Shown in pieces: positions 1 to 9,503 of a stretch of 51,359 bases of DNA (position 1 is its first letter; every line of letters starts with the position of its first letter). The position numbers were made by a program, and so were the translations under genes. This stretch comes from Cytobacillus firmus NBRC 15306. GTDB lineage: Bacteria; Bacillota; Bacilli; Bacillales; Cytobacillaceae. Below the pieces are notes generated by a model that saw nothing but the letters and a program-made list of their open reading frames with translations, was not told the origin of the DNA and made no database searches. The stretch is from positions 1 through 51,359 of the forward strand of contig NZ_BCUY01000022.1 in NCBI RefSeq assembly GCF_001591465.1, given 5' to 3'.

Positions 1-54
1 TACAAGGCGCTTCCGCATTTCTTATCATTCCAATATTAGAAGGGAGAATGCCTA

Positions 55-789
55 ATGAACACAAACAACAAAAGCGATTATATGAGCTGGATCATCATAT
101 TGGGCATTGTCTTTCTCTTTGTGGAAATAGCCTTTTTTAACAGCGGCGTGGTGTTCTCTCTTCTTGTGCCAATTGGAATGGTATATATCGGAAGAAAGTG
201 GATGCCTAAGAGCTCCGGTAAATGGCTTTTCTGGTTTGGATTAATTTTTCTGCTCATCAATATTTTCAGCATGATGACGCTGAAATTTTTCCTGCTGGCG
301 ATTCTGGTTCACCTGCTGATTCAGTTTGGGCAGTCCAAAAAAGACCCTAAACGGATTCAGCCGGAGTTAAAGGAACCGGCAGTAAATCTCCAGAAAGAAA
401 CAGTCATAAAAAAGAATCCTCTTTTTTCCAATATATTTGTCGGCCAGCAAAAAACGCCTGAGAAGGTGTATGAATGGAATGATATCAATATCCAGACCGG
501 CATAGGTGATACGGTCATCGACTTAAGCTATACAGTTATTCCAAAGGGAGAAACCGTCATTTTCATCCGGAACTTCATCGGTAATGTGCAGGTGCTTGTT
601 CCTTATGACGTGGAGGTTAGTGTCAGTCATTCGGCCATAGCCGGAAAGGCACGGATATTCGATTACGAAGAATCAAAGATGTTTAATCAGCACCTTCATC
701 TTCAGACGCCTGGCTATGATCAATCAGGACAGCGCGTTAAAATTTTCACTTCTTTCGCAGTTGGGGATATCGAGGTGAAGCGCGCATGA
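55..789 (+). CDS. liaF: LiaF, membrane inhibitor of the LiaRS two-component system
   Basis: A 244-residue protein with an N-terminal block of about four short hydrophobic segments (residues 11-95), a charged linker, and a C-terminal soluble domain (about 140-244) with the repetitive beta pattern of the LiaF/DUF2154 C-terminal domain. In B. subtilis, LiaF keeps the LiaS kinase in check until cell-wall antibiotics or envelope damage appear. The start follows an AGAAGGGAG ribosome site. Its stop overlaps the liaS start in ATGA, so the two are translationally coupled. The upstream genes and promoter lie outside the window. Assignment rests on length, topology and the order liaF-liaS-liaR. Confidence 0.93.
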   Translation: MNTNNKSDYMSWIIILGIVFLFVEIAFFNSGVVFSLLVPIGMVYIGRKWMPKSSGKWLFWFGLIFLLINIFSMMTLKFFLLAILVHLLIQFGQSKKDPKRIQPELKEPAVNLQKETVIKKNPLFSNIFVGQQKTPEKVYEWNDINIQTGIGDTVIDLSYTVIPKGETVIFIRNFIGNVQVLVPYDVEVSVSHSAIAGKARIFDYEESKMFNQHLHLQTPGYDQSGQRVKIFTSFAVGDIEVKRA

Positions 790-1802
790 ATATCATTCAG
801 CGGCAAATTGCATGGGGAGCGGGCATGTCTCTCCTCATTCTTGCTGTCCTGACAGCCTCTTTTTTTACGATGTTTCCCATTCCCGGCTGGCGGGATCTTT
901 GGGAAACGGAAATACTTGATATTCCATTTATCTTATTTGTGCCGAGCATAAGCCTGGTTATAGGCCTGATCAGCGGTTTGCTGTCAGGCCTTTACTGGCG
1001 CAGGCAGCTTTTTGCAGTAGACACTATGCTCCACCAGGTCGAAGAAGGCAGGCAATTGGATGTGCCGGAAACGGGTAAAGAATTGCAGTCCATAGCAGTC
1101 AGGGCCGAGAAGATTCAAAAGAATATGGCAGAACAGGCGAAGATCTCTCAAAAACTGGCAAATGAAAAAGCGGAAGATATCGAAAGCAGGATGCAGGAAA
1201 TCGTTTCCCAGGAACGGAACAGGCTTGCCCGTGAGCTTCACGACTCAGTCAGCCAGCAGCTGTTTGCAGCGTCCATGATGATGTCCGCCATCACTGAAAC
1301 CCAGCAGCATCCGGAAGACAGGCAGGCAAAACAGCTGAAAATGGTGGAAGAAATGATCCATCAGTCACAGCTCGAAATGCGTGCCCTGCTCTTACACCTT
1401 CGTCCGGCTGCACTTAAGGGTAAAAGCCTTCAGGAAGGAATTGAAGAGCTTTTGGTCGAATTGCTTCAGAAAGTTTCCATGGAGATTGAATGGAAGGTGG
1501 AGACTTTTCCGCTTGATAAAGGGGTGGAAGACCATTTATTCCGTATCCTTCAGGAGGCAGTGTCCAATACACTCCGCCATTCCAAATCGGAAAATCTTGA
1601 AGTGCTCCTGATTCAAAGAGATGATTATGCCATTCTCCGGGTGGCTGATGATGGAGTCGGGTTTGATGTAGAGGAAACAAAGGCAGGCTCCTATGGTCTG
1701 CAGAATATGTATGAACGTGTAGCGGAAGTTGGCGGCAGCATGAAAATCATCAGTGTGAAAAATAAAGGAACCCGTCTTGAAGTAAAGGTTCCGATTATGT
1801 AA
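786..1802 (+). CDS. liaS: LiaS, envelope-stress sensor histidine kinase
   Basis: A 338-residue kinase of the NarL/DesK-like class (HisKA_3). Two N-terminal membrane segments (about 10-32 and 46-70) enclose a very short outer loop, the intramembrane-sensing arrangement. A HAMP-like stretch follows, then the dimerisation box RLARELHDSVSQQ with the phospho-acceptor His152, and an ATPase domain with N-box (EAVSNTLRHS) and G-box (DDGVGFD). It phosphorylates LiaR when bacitracin-like or membrane-active agents disturb the envelope. The start overlaps the liaF stop by 4 nt and has a GAGGTGAAG ribosome site inside liaF. Confidence 0.94.
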   Translation: MNIIQRQIAWGAGMSLLILAVLTASFFTMFPIPGWRDLWETEILDIPFILFVPSISLVIGLISGLLSGLYWRRQLFAVDTMLHQVEEGRQLDVPETGKELQSIAVRAEKIQKNMAEQAKISQKLANEKAEDIESRMQEIVSQERNRLARELHDSVSQQLFAASMMMSAITETQQHPEDRQAKQLKMVEEMIHQSQLEMRALLLHLRPAALKGKSLQEGIEELLVELLQKVSMEIEWKVETFPLDKGVEDHLFRILQEAVSNTLRHSKSENLEVLLIQRDDYAILRVADDGVGFDVEETKAGSYGLQNMYERVAEVGGSMKIISVKNKGTRLEVKVPIM

Positions 1803-1845
1803 ATAATGTCTGCTTAGGCAAGACTAAATTTTGAGGATGAGGCCA

Positions 1846-2478
1846 ATGATTAAAGTACTTTTTGTGGACGATCATGAAATGGTTCGGATTGGAGTGTCTT
1901 CTTATTTGACGGCACAGCCGGATATTGAGGTTATAGGAGAAGCGGATAACGGGAAAACAGCGATTGATATGGCACTTGAATTGCGGCCGGATATCATTCT
2001 GATGGATCTAGTCATGAAGGAAATGGACGGAATCGAGGCGACCAGAAGAATCATCGAACAATGGCCGGAAGCTAAGATCATCATTGTGACAAGCTTCCTG
2101 GATGATGAAAAAGTGTATCCGGCTTTGGAAGCAGGGGCGACAAGCTATATGCTGAAAACCTCCAAAGCCAGTGAAATTGCTGAGGCAGTCCGCTCGACCT
2201 ATCATGGACAGTCTGTGCTTGAACCGGAAGTAACAGGCAAAATGATGGTGAAAATGAGGCAGAAAAATCAGCTGCTGCCCCATGAAGAGCTGACAAGCCG
2301 CGAGATGGAAATCCTCCTTTTAATGACAGAAGGCAAAACGAATCAGGAAATCGCCGACGAGCTTTTCATTGCCTTAAAAACAGTCAAAACACATGTGAGC
2401 AATATTCTAAGCAAACTGCAGGTGCAGGACAGGACCCAGGCGGTCATATATGCCTTTAAGCACTCTCTGGTTAAATAA
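1846..2478 (+). CDS. liaR: LiaR, LuxR-family response regulator
   Basis: A receiver domain (residues 1-118, acidic pocket DDH at 8-10, phospho-acceptor Asp54 in [14 protein letters not shown]) and a C-terminal LuxR/FixJ helix-turn-helix (about 148-205, [12 protein letters not shown]...[14 protein letters not shown]). I chose the ATG at 1846 giving [11 protein letters not shown], because TGAGGATGAGG ends just upstream and the receiver family starts here; an in-frame TTG at 1831 is less likely. It is the output partner of LiaS. The lia target promoter is not in the window. Confidence 0.94.
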   Translation: MIKVLFVDDHEMVRIGVSSYLTAQPDIEVIGEADNGKTAIDMALELRPDIILMDLVMKEMDGIEATRRIIEQWPEAKIIIVTSFLDDEKVYPALEAGATSYMLKTSKASEIAEAVRSTYHGQSVLEPEVTGKMMVKMRQKNQLLPHEELTSREMEILLLMTEGKTNQEIADELFIALKTVKTHVSNILSKLQVQDRTQAVIYAFKHSLVK

Positions 2479-2487
2479 TGTCTTTGG

Positions 2488-2520
2488 AGAGCTAATCATG
2501 ATATTAGCTCTTTTTATTTT
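2488..2520 (+). terminator. Intrinsic terminator of liaFSR
   Basis: The arms AGAGCTAAT and ATTAGCTCT enclose a short loop and are followed by TTTTATTTTT. It sits 10 nt after the liaR stop. Confidence 0.85.
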
Positions 2521-2592
2521 TGCCAAAAATGATTCAGAATCTGCTGATGAGGGTAACAATAAAACCAAACAAAAATATTTGGCGGTGATGTA

Positions 2593-3543
2593 ATGTCTGT
2601 GATTGCTTTATTGAAAAAAGGAAACTAATCATCGGGAATGGCAGCAATCGGAAATACGGCACTCGCAATTGCTAAAGGGCTGGCGGCTTTTGCAAGCGGG
2701 AGCGGGGCCATGCTTGCCACGACCCTTCATTCACTTGCAGATGCACTGAACCAGGGGTTTGTGTTCTTTGGCAGTGCGCTTGCGGAAAAGGCCCCAACCA
2801 AGAGATTCCCAACAGGATTTGGCAGGGTGATTAACCTGTTTGTATTAATTGCTGTTATCGTCATTTCCATTATGGCCTATGAAACGATACATAAAGGCTG
2901 GGAATTGATTCAGCATCCAAAGGAATCAACCGACCTCTGGCTCAATGTGGGAGTAATGATACTTGCCGTCGCTGTGGATGGATTTATTTTATTAAAAGCC
3001 ATGAAGGAAATCGGCCATGAAACGAGGAATCCTGCCAAAGGATTTGGCATTGTGCCGGTTGCCTTTAAAAATGTCAGGCTTGCCTCTCCACCAACACGAC
3101 TGGTTTTTTATGAAGATATTATTGCGACATTTGGTGCGCTGCTTGCCCTTGTTTCGATTCTAATCGCTCATTTTACAGGACTTTACTTCCTGGATGGAGT
3201 GGGGACGATTTTAATTGGGCTGCTTCTGGTGGGCATCGCTGTGAAAATCGGATTTGAAAATACGTTAGGCCTGATAGGAGTAGCAGCACCAAAGGATATT
3301 GAAGACCGTATCGCCCAAATTATTCTTGGTGATCCCCAGGTTGTGGATATTAAACAGCTGCGGCTGATCCAGGAGGGAAGAAGATATCATGTGGAAGGAT
3401 ACATTGAACTGGTCGAAGGCCTCACGCTTGCCGATGCGGATGATATAAAAATTGGTGTAAGAAATCAGCTGCTTGATGACCCTGATATTAGTGATGTAAC
3501 TCTTGGTATTCTTGAAACAGACCAGATTCAGACATGGAAATAA
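2593..3543 (+). pseudogene. Cation diffusion facilitator transporter with an early nonsense codon
   Basis: The natural start appears to be ATG 2593, preceded by GGCGGTGATG. It encodes MSVIALLKKGN, then an in-frame TAA at 2626-2628, and the frame continues without a break from ATG 2638 (MAAIGNTALAIAKG) for 301 residues. The body is a typical CDF protein: hydrophobic segments with HSLADALNQ in TM2 (metal-site region) and YEDIIATFGA in TM5, then a cytoplasmic dimerisation domain from about residue 210. The family exports divalent metals (Zn, Mn, Fe, Co) by proton antiport. Without the stop, 12-15 residues would be added before TM1. Expression may persist by reinitiation at 2638, though I see no good ribosome site there. 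It is either a recent pseudogene, a sequencing error, or a gene with a shortened start. Confidence 0.72.
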
Positions 3544-3624
3544 TGTTTCAAGAAAAAGAAGAACTTGAAAAGCAGAGGGAAGAGCTATACGGGAAACTGG
3601 ATGCTATTTTATAAAAGCGAGGGA

Positions 3625-3653
3625 AGGCTAACAAATGGGTTAGCCTCTTTTTA
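3625..3653 (+). terminator. Intrinsic terminator after the CDF gene
   Basis: AGGCTAAC and GTTAGCCT form the stem, followed by CTTTTTAT. Confidence 0.85.
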
Positions 3654-3843
3654 TGCATTTTATTGTATTAATATAAAATTATTTTAAAAAAACCTTTCAG
3701 TTTGCATCTATTTCCTGTATAGTAATATACAAAATTGAATAATTATTTAAGTCTGAATAATTTCACGAGATTTTCTTTTAATAATAAGATCTTTCAAAAG
3801 AAAAAACGCTATTCAATATTGAATAATTTTTTCGGAGGGACTA

Positions 3844-5220
3844 ATGAACAGCTTTTTCATGGACTGGAATAATGACAGAGAAGTCATTTCTTCAATGGAA
3901 GAAGATATTATGGTCACCAATGCAGACGGCATAATTATAAAGGTCAGTAAAGGCAGCGGTGTGCATTATGGCATAGAACCGGATACGCTGCTTGGTGAAT
4001 CTGTATATGAACTGGAAAGAAGAGGAGTGTTTAAGCCTGCGATTACTCCTGAAGTATTACAGAAAAAGAAAAAAGTCATTCTGGTGCAAAAAGCCGGCTC
4101 AGGCAAAAAGATCCTGGTTACTGGTATTCCAGTATTCAATGAAACTGGGAAAATTGATCATATTGTCAGCTATTCCTACGATGTTTCAGAGCTTCTTGTT
4201 ATAAAAGAATACCTTAACAGTGTTGAGGAGGAAATGGCCAGGGTGAAGAGCGAACTGGATCTCCTGCGCAATAAGAGCATCAAAATGGATGGCATGGTAG
4301 CTGACAGTCCGGCGATGAGAAAGATAGCCGAAACCATTAGAAGAATCAGGGATGTAGATGTCACAGTCCTGCTTCTGGGAGAATCAGGTGTCGGAAAATC
4401 GGCTCTCGCCAAATGGATTCATCAAAACAGTACGCGAAAAGTCGGGCCATTCATTGAAGTAAACTGCAGTGCCATTCCGGAATCCATCTTTGAAGCGGAG
4501 TTTTTCGGGTATGAAGGCGGTGCTTTTACAGGGGCAAAGAATAAGGGCAAAATGGGATTTGCTGAAATGGCAAAAGGAGGCACACTATTTCTTGATGAAA
4601 TTGGCGAACTCTCAGCCCATCTGCAGGCAAAGCTGCTGAAATTCATACAAGACAAGCAGTTTTATAGAGTAGGAGGGACAAAGCCTGTTCATGCAGACTT
4701 TCGGCTTCTGGCAGCTACGAATAAGGATCTTGAAAAAGCAGTGGAATCCAAGGACTTCAGACAGGACTTATTCTTCCGGCTGAATGTGGTGCCCTTAAAG
4801 ATTCCGCCGCTCAGGGAGAGGAAAGAGGATTTATTTGCGCTCATTCATTATTTTCTCCACGCTATCTCCAAGCGGCATAATCGGGAAAGGCACCTGGACA
4901 AAACTCTGGTCGATCACCTGTTGCAGCTTGAGTGGAAGGGAAACGTAAGAGAGCTTGAAAACCTGATGGAGCGGCTTATCGTGACAAGCACCAGCCTGAT
5001 GATCACGAAAGATGACCTGCCTTATGAATACCATATGCAAGGAAAAAAAGAGGGTTTTATAGATTATGAGGGACAAACTCTTCCCGCTATATTGGAAGAT
5101 GTAGAGAAAAAAGTATTAATCAATGCAAGGAAACGTTACCGGACCACTACTGAAATAGCGGGTGTCCTGGGAATCAGTCAGCCTTCAGTAGTAAGAAAAT
5201 TAAAAAAATATGATTGTTAA
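3844..5220 (+). CDS. PAS-domain sigma-54-dependent transcriptional activator
   Basis: A 458-residue enhancer-binding protein. A PAS-like sensor covers residues 15-115 and a coiled linker 118-148. The AAA+ domain (about 152-385) has Walker A GESGVGKS (179-186), the sigma-54 contact loop GAFTGA (226-231) and Walker [13 protein letters not shown] (about 245-256). A Fis-type helix-turn-helix ends the protein ([20 protein letters not shown]). It remodels RNA polymerase-sigma54 at -24/-12 promoters, and such a promoter lies 10 nt past its stop, in front of the aminotransferase, so it almost certainly controls the next two genes. The AT-rich leader (3735-3830) holds a perfect ATTCAATATTGAAT palindrome and related half-sites, possibly an autoregulatory operator. 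The ligand of the PAS domain is unknown. Confidence 0.9.
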   Translation: MNSFFMDWNNDREVISSMEEDIMVTNADGIIIKVSKGSGVHYGIEPDTLLGESVYELERRGVFKPAITPEVLQKKKKVILVQKAGSGKKILVTGIPVFNETGKIDHIVSYSYDVSELLVIKEYLNSVEEEMARVKSELDLLRNKSIKMDGMVADSPAMRKIAETIRRIRDVDVTVLLLGESGVGKSALAKWIHQNSTRKVGPFIEVNCSAIPESIFEAEFFGYEGGAFTGAKNKGKMGFAEMAKGGTLFLDEIGELSAHLQAKLLKFIQDKQFYRVGGTKPVHADFRLLAATNKDLEKAVESKDFRQDLFFRLNVVPLKIPPLRERKEDLFALIHYFLHAISKRHNRERHLDKTLVDHLLQLEWKGNVRELENLMERLIVTSTSLMITKDDLPYEYHMQGKKEGFIDYEGQTLPAILEDVEKKVLINARKRYRTTTEIAGVLGISQPSVVRKLKKYDC

Positions 5221-5229
5221 TACATACTT

Positions 5230-5245
5230 TGGCATGAATATTGCA
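5230..5245 (+). promoter_or_regulatory. Sigma-54 (-24/-12) promoter
   Basis: TGGCAT-N5-TTGCA matches the consensus TGGCAC-N5-TTGCW except for the last base of the -24 element. It lies between the sigma-54 activator and the aminotransferase. Transcription would start near 5257, which rules out the longer in-frame start at 5210 for the downstream gene. Confidence 0.85.
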
Positions 5246-5305
5246 TTAAAGAATAGCAGAGAAAACATAACCATTACAACTATGCAGGATTCAGGAGGGA
5301 AAAGT

Positions 5306-6625
5306 ATGAACGGAGAAAATTGGAGTCATCTTGTCGGAAACATTTCAAACTTATTGGCGCCAAGCATAGCAAAGGATCATCCGAATTTGCCGGTAGTCAA
5401 AGCGGAAGGCTGCTATTACTATGGTGTCGACGGAAAAGAGTATTTGGATTTTACATCAGGCATAGCAGTGGAAAATGTCGGACATCGCCACCCGAAGGTT
5501 GTACAGGCCATTAAAGACAGTGCAGACCATCTGGTGCACGGCCCGTCAGGCGTAATCATCTATGAATCGATTTTGCGGCTCGCAGATGAGCTTGGGAAAA
5601 TTACACCGGGAAATCTGGATTGTTTTTTCTTTGCGAACAGCGGGACTGAGGCAATCGAAGGAGCTATTAAGCTTGCAAAGTATGTCACGCGGAGGCCCTA
5701 TGTCGTTTCCTTCACAGGCTGTTTCCATGGAAGGTCGATGGGAGCGCTGAGTGTATCCACATCCAAGAGCAAATACCGCAAGTTTCAGCAGCCGTCCTGG
5801 CTGACGTATCAGCTTCCATATGCGGATGAGCGGGACTGTCCATTTGGTGAAGATCCTGAGGAGTACTTTTCAAGAAAACTGGAAAAGGATGCTGAAACAC
5901 TCTTCAAGCATCAGGTAGAGCCGGAAGAGGTTGCCTGCATGATCATTGAACCGGTTCTTGGGGAAGGCGGCTATATCATTCCTCCGAAGACATGGCTGCA
6001 GAAGATCAGGGAAATCTGTGACCGGCATGGAATCCTGCTGATATTTGATGAAGTGCAAACCGGCTTTGGGCGTACTGGGGAATGGTTTGCCGCTCAGGCT
6101 TTTGATGTGGTGCCGGATATCATGGCAATTGCAAAAGGAATCGCGGCAGGACTGCCGTTAAGCGCAACAGCAGCTTCAAAGGAACTGATGGGAAAATGGC
6201 CGCTGGGTGCCCACGGCACAACCTTCGGCGGAAATCCGATTGCCTGCTCTGCAGCATTGGCGTCTCTGGAAGTCCTAAAAACAGAGAATCTTTTGGAAAA
6301 TGCTAAGCATATGGGAGAGTATGCATTAAAGAAATTACAGGCTTTGAAAGCCGAGCATCCTGCAATTGGCAGTGTCCGAGGTCTGGGGCTGATGATCGGC
6401 ATTGAAATTATCGACCCGCAAACCGGAAAACCGGATGGAAACGCGGTAATGGATATCCTGAATTCTTCTCTTGATAAGGGAGTCCTCTTTTATCTATGCG
6501 GAAATTCAGGGGAAGTGATTCGGATGATTCCTCCGCTTGTTGTAACAAAGGAGCAAATTGATCAGGGTCTGAGAGTATTGGAAGAAGCACTTATGGAACA
6601 TGAAGCAGTTGTTTCCAAATCATAA
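5306..6625 (+). CDS. Class-III (omega) aminotransferase, 4-aminobutyrate aminotransferase-like
   Basis: A 439-residue PLP enzyme of the GabT/ArgD group. Visible features are the phosphate-binding [10 protein letters not shown] (111-120), FTGCFHG (about 136-142), the cofactor Asp in [13 protein letters not shown] (about 244-256), the Schiff-base lysine in [11 protein letters not shown] (Lys277) and GTTFGGNP. The ATG at 5306 is chosen because TCAGGAGGG precedes it and the predicted sigma-54 transcript starts at about 5257. The gene is 12 nt from the YjiH-type membrane protein, with which it forms a two-gene operon. The likely role is transfer of an omega-amino group (GABA or a related amine/amino acid) to 2-oxoglutarate; the exact substrate cannot be read from sequence. 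Confidence 0.88.
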   Translation: MNGENWSHLVGNISNLLAPSIAKDHPNLPVVKAEGCYYYGVDGKEYLDFTSGIAVENVGHRHPKVVQAIKDSADHLVHGPSGVIIYESILRLADELGKITPGNLDCFFFANSGTEAIEGAIKLAKYVTRRPYVVSFTGCFHGRSMGALSVSTSKSKYRKFQQPSWLTYQLPYADERDCPFGEDPEEYFSRKLEKDAETLFKHQVEPEEVACMIIEPVLGEGGYIIPPKTWLQKIREICDRHGILLIFDEVQTGFGRTGEWFAAQAFDVVPDIMAIAKGIAAGLPLSATAASKELMGKWPLGAHGTTFGGNPIACSAALASLEVLKTENLLENAKHMGEYALKKLQALKAEHPAIGSVRGLGLMIGIEIIDPQTGKPDGNAVMDILNSSLDKGVLFYLCGNSGEVIRMIPPLVVTKEQIDQGLRVLEEALMEHEAVVSKS

Positions 6626-6637
6626 GGAGGTAAGAGC

Positions 6638-8005
6638 ATGAAAGCTGAGACAAGGGTTAAGCCGCAAGCCGTCACAGGAGAGTATTGGAAATTTATTATT
6701 CCATCTTTAATTGGGTCGCTCCTATTCCTGGTTCCTGTTAAATTTCAAGGTGACGTAACGATTGGTGTTGGTATTTTAGCCTCTCTTTTAGGCAAAGCGT
6801 TCAGTGAGCAGATGCCTGCCATTATCATTTTTATTTTAGGATTATCTGTTTTTCTTTCCATCCTGGCTAAAACAGCTAAGCCGGCATTTATACTGGATAA
6901 TAAGTTTTTAAAGGGTTTATTTGATACCGGCAAATTTGGGTTGACCATGAGAGTCCTCGGATTCGCAGTGGGAATCATGACTTTCTTTGAAATCGGGCCT
7001 GAATTTATCTGGTCGCGGAATACAGGCGGAGTGGTTCTCTACGACCTGGCTCCCGTTTTGCTTACGTGGTTCCTGTTTGCCGGTATTCTTCTGCCGCTTT
7101 TAGTAGAGTTTGGTTTAATGGAGTTCATAGGGGCGCTTGTCCAGAAATTTATGAGGCCACTTTTCACACTGCCCGGCCGGTCTTCCATCGATTGCCTTGC
7201 GTCCTGGATGGGTGCCGGAACAGTTGGTGTATTGGTAACAACTAAGCAATATGATGAAGGTTTTTACACAAAAAGAGAAGCAGCGGTGATTGCCACAACC
7301 TTCTCAATTGCATCTGTGGCTTTCAGCCTTGTCGTAGCGAATGTGGTTGGCCTTGGCCATTTATTCATCCCTTTTTACTTAACCGTTTCTGCCGCCTGTG
7401 TCGTGGCAGCATTGATTATGCCAAGAATTCCGCCTTTATCGCGGAAGCCGGATACCTATTATGAGCCAGTAGGACAGCAGATAGATGAAACCATTCCGGA
7501 AGGGGTTTCGAAATTGAAATGGGGATGGGAGCAGGCAATTGATAAAGCAAGGAATGCTCCGGGTCCCAAAAAGCTGTTAACCAATGGCATTGAAACTGTT
7601 TTGGATATTTGGATGGGCCTGATACCGCTTGTGATGAGCCTGGGAGCAGCAGCCTTGATCATTGCGGAATACACGCCTGCATTTAAGTTTATTTCTTACC
7701 CGCTCATTCCGGTTTTGGAGTTTATGCAATTGCCGGAAGCAGGAGCAGCAGCACAGACTATGCTTGTCGGCTTTGCTGATATGTTCCTTCCAGCTGTTAT
7801 CGGAAGCGGAATTGAGAGCGAGCTGACAAGATTCGTTGTGGCAGGCCTGTCATTAACACAATTAGTATACATGTCTGAAATCGGGATTCTGATCCTGCGT
7901 TCAAACATTCCGCTGAGCTTTATGGATTTATTCGTTATTTTTATCCAAAGAACGATTATTACTTTACCTGTTATTGTACTGATTGCACATGTTTTTGTAT
8001 TTTAA
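6638..8005 (+). CDS. YjiH-family nucleoside-recognition (Gate) domain membrane protein
   Basis: A 455-residue polytopic membrane protein with about ten hydrophobic segments and two Gate-like halves, matching the YjiH family (for example SIDCLASWMGAGTVGVLVTT and AAAQTMLVGFADMFLPAVIG). The function of the family is unproven; it is usually annotated as a transporter-like protein. It has an AAGGAGG ribosome site and is co-transcribed with the aminotransferase from the sigma-54 promoter. That context suggests it moves the amine or amino acid substrate of the aminotransferase, or a product, across the membrane. Confidence 0.8.
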   Translation: MKAETRVKPQAVTGEYWKFIIPSLIGSLLFLVPVKFQGDVTIGVGILASLLGKAFSEQMPAIIIFILGLSVFLSILAKTAKPAFILDNKFLKGLFDTGKFGLTMRVLGFAVGIMTFFEIGPEFIWSRNTGGVVLYDLAPVLLTWFLFAGILLPLLVEFGLMEFIGALVQKFMRPLFTLPGRSSIDCLASWMGAGTVGVLVTTKQYDEGFYTKREAAVIATTFSIASVAFSLVVANVVGLGHLFIPFYLTVSAACVVAALIMPRIPPLSRKPDTYYEPVGQQIDETIPEGVSKLKWGWEQAIDKARNAPGPKKLLTNGIETVLDIWMGLIPLVMSLGAAALIIAEYTPAFKFISYPLIPVLEFMQLPEAGAAAQTMLVGFADMFLPAVIGSGIESELTRFVVAGLSLTQLVYMSEIGILILRSNIPLSFMDLFVIFIQRTIITLPVIVLIAHVFVF

Positions 8006-8007
8006 CT

Positions 8008-8043
8008 GAGAGGGGGGCGGCATATTGCCAGCCCTCCTTTTCG
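8008..8043 (+). terminator. Intrinsic terminator after the sigma-54 operon
   Basis: GAGGG...GGCA pairs with TGCC...CCCTC, followed by CTTTTCG, directly after the YjiH-type stop. Confidence 0.75.
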
Positions 8044-8139
8044 TTATATTAATTTTCTTAAAAGTTCCAAAAGGGCAATATATTATCGGGACATGTCTCA
8101 TATCTTATATAGAATCTGCATTATATAAGGAGAGGCGCA

Positions 8140-9465
8140 ATGAGTAAATTCTTCAAAGGAGTTATATTGCTTGCATTGGCGGCTTTTGCAAGCGAATGTA
8201 TAGAGTTTGTGGTGAATATGGTGCTCGCCCGGGAACTGGGGGAGAGGGGACTCGGCATGTACATGTCGATTTTGCCGACCATATTTCTGATCGTGCTGCT
8301 GGCCAGTTTTGAGCTTCCGATCTCTATTTCTAAATTCATTGCCGAAAAAGATAAAAGGTATCATCTAAGCATGCTTCATCATGTCATCAAGCTGACCATT
8401 ATCTTTACAGCCGTTTTGGTGCCGGCTGCCGCGATTATAATTCCGTTTATCAGTGTCTTTGATGAGTACCACCCGCTCTTGAGATGGGTTGTGATCGGCT
8501 TTATCCCCATCGTGTCCTTTTCCTCGATTGCCAGAGGATTCTTCATGGGCAAGCATCAAATGGGAAAAATTGCAGCATCCAATTTTCTGCGCAAATCCGT
8601 TCAGCTCCTGCTGCTCGTGGTGCTTTATCAGGCCTTTCAATTTGATGTCAATACAGCGGTCTTTATTGCTTTTTGTACGTTTGTAGGAAGTGAGATTGTT
8701 GTTTTTCTATACTTGCTGAATATGTTTATTATTCAGTATCAGCGGATTAAGAAAGAACCATCTGATTTTGTCAGCGGAAAAAGTGTGAGGCAGAACCTAA
8801 TCTCTGTGTCTGTTCCGACAACGGCTTTAAGGGTCTTTCATGCCCTGACACATGCTGTTCAGCCGTTTTTGATCAAGGCTGCGCTCTTAAAAGCAGGCGT
8901 TCCGGGCGAAATTGCAACAGCACACTTTGGAATGCTCGCCGGTGTTGCCATGACGATTGGTTTTTTTCCATCCTTTATAGCCCATTCCTTTTTAATCATG
9001 CTGATTCCGACAGTCTCCAAAGAGTATGCTGATCATAATCTGGGGGAGCTTCGGAGACTACTTCAGCAGGTGTTCTTTGTCACCTTTTTATACGGGATCC
9101 CATCGGTTGTTTTTTTCTATTTCTTTGCACAGCCGCTGACGGAGATGTTTTTTCACTCGACAGATGCAGCCGTGTATTTACAGCTGCTGTGGCCATTCTT
9201 TCTGCTCCACTTTTTCATAATCCCGATGCAGGCCTATTTAATCGGCCTGGGGCTGATGAAGGATGCGTTCTATCATTCCGTCTGGTCAACGGTTGTTTCA
9301 TTCACAGCCATGTTTGTGCTTGGCTCGATGCACAGCCTGCAGATGGACGGGATTATAATGGGCATGAATATGGGAGCTGTTCTTCTGGCGATGATGCATT
9401 ATGTAACAGTATGCAAAAAGATTGGCCTGACACTCTATCTATCGCCAGTTAAGCAATTTAACTGA
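8140..9465 (+). CDS. SpoVB/YkvU-type polysaccharide or lipid flippase
   Basis: A 441-residue integral membrane protein of the MOP (MATE/MurJ/SpoVB) superfamily, with about 12-14 hydrophobic segments and the typical N-terminus (LARELGERGLGMYMSILPT). The size is close to B. subtilis YkvU, a SpoVB paralogue made in the mother cell. TCATATC (8098-8104) and CATTATAT (8119-8126) upstream resemble a sigma-E promoter, which would fit a role in cortex or coat assembly, but the match is weak. The start follows AAGGAGAGG. SpoVB itself cannot be excluded; the sequence clearly differs from it at the N-terminus. Confidence 0.8.
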   Translation: MSKFFKGVILLALAAFASECIEFVVNMVLARELGERGLGMYMSILPTIFLIVLLASFELPISISKFIAEKDKRYHLSMLHHVIKLTIIFTAVLVPAAAIIIPFISVFDEYHPLLRWVVIGFIPIVSFSSIARGFFMGKHQMGKIAASNFLRKSVQLLLLVVLYQAFQFDVNTAVFIAFCTFVGSEIVVFLYLLNMFIIQYQRIKKEPSDFVSGKSVRQNLISVSVPTTALRVFHALTHAVQPFLIKAALLKAGVPGEIATAHFGMLAGVAMTIGFFPSFIAHSFLIMLIPTVSKEYADHNLGELRRLLQQVFFVTFLYGIPSVVFFYFFAQPLTEMFFHSTDAAVYLQLLWPFFLLHFFIIPMQAYLIGLGLMKDAFYHSVWSTVVSFTAMFVLGSMHSLQMDGIIMGMNMGAVLLAMMHYVTVCKKIGLTLYLSPVKQFN

Positions 9466-9473
9466 AGCCGCGA

Positions 9474-9503
9474 AAAAAGCATCTCCACTATGGAGGTGCT
9501 TTA
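9474..9503. terminator. Bidirectional terminator
   Basis: AAAGCATCTCC and GGAGGTGCTTT form a stem with A-run and T-run flanks. It serves the convergent flippase gene and the TrkA-C protein. Confidence 0.8.

Noticed and set aside
2626..2628. In-frame TAA of the CDF gene as recoding
   Set aside because: TAA is not a known selenocysteine or pyrrolysine codon, and no SECIS-like hairpin follows.
3543..3614. 23-codon frame overlapping the CDF stop (MFQEKEELEKQREELYGKLD)
   Set aside because: Helical and possibly coupled, but it lacks the Spo0E-type SQELD motif and has no ribosome site of its own.
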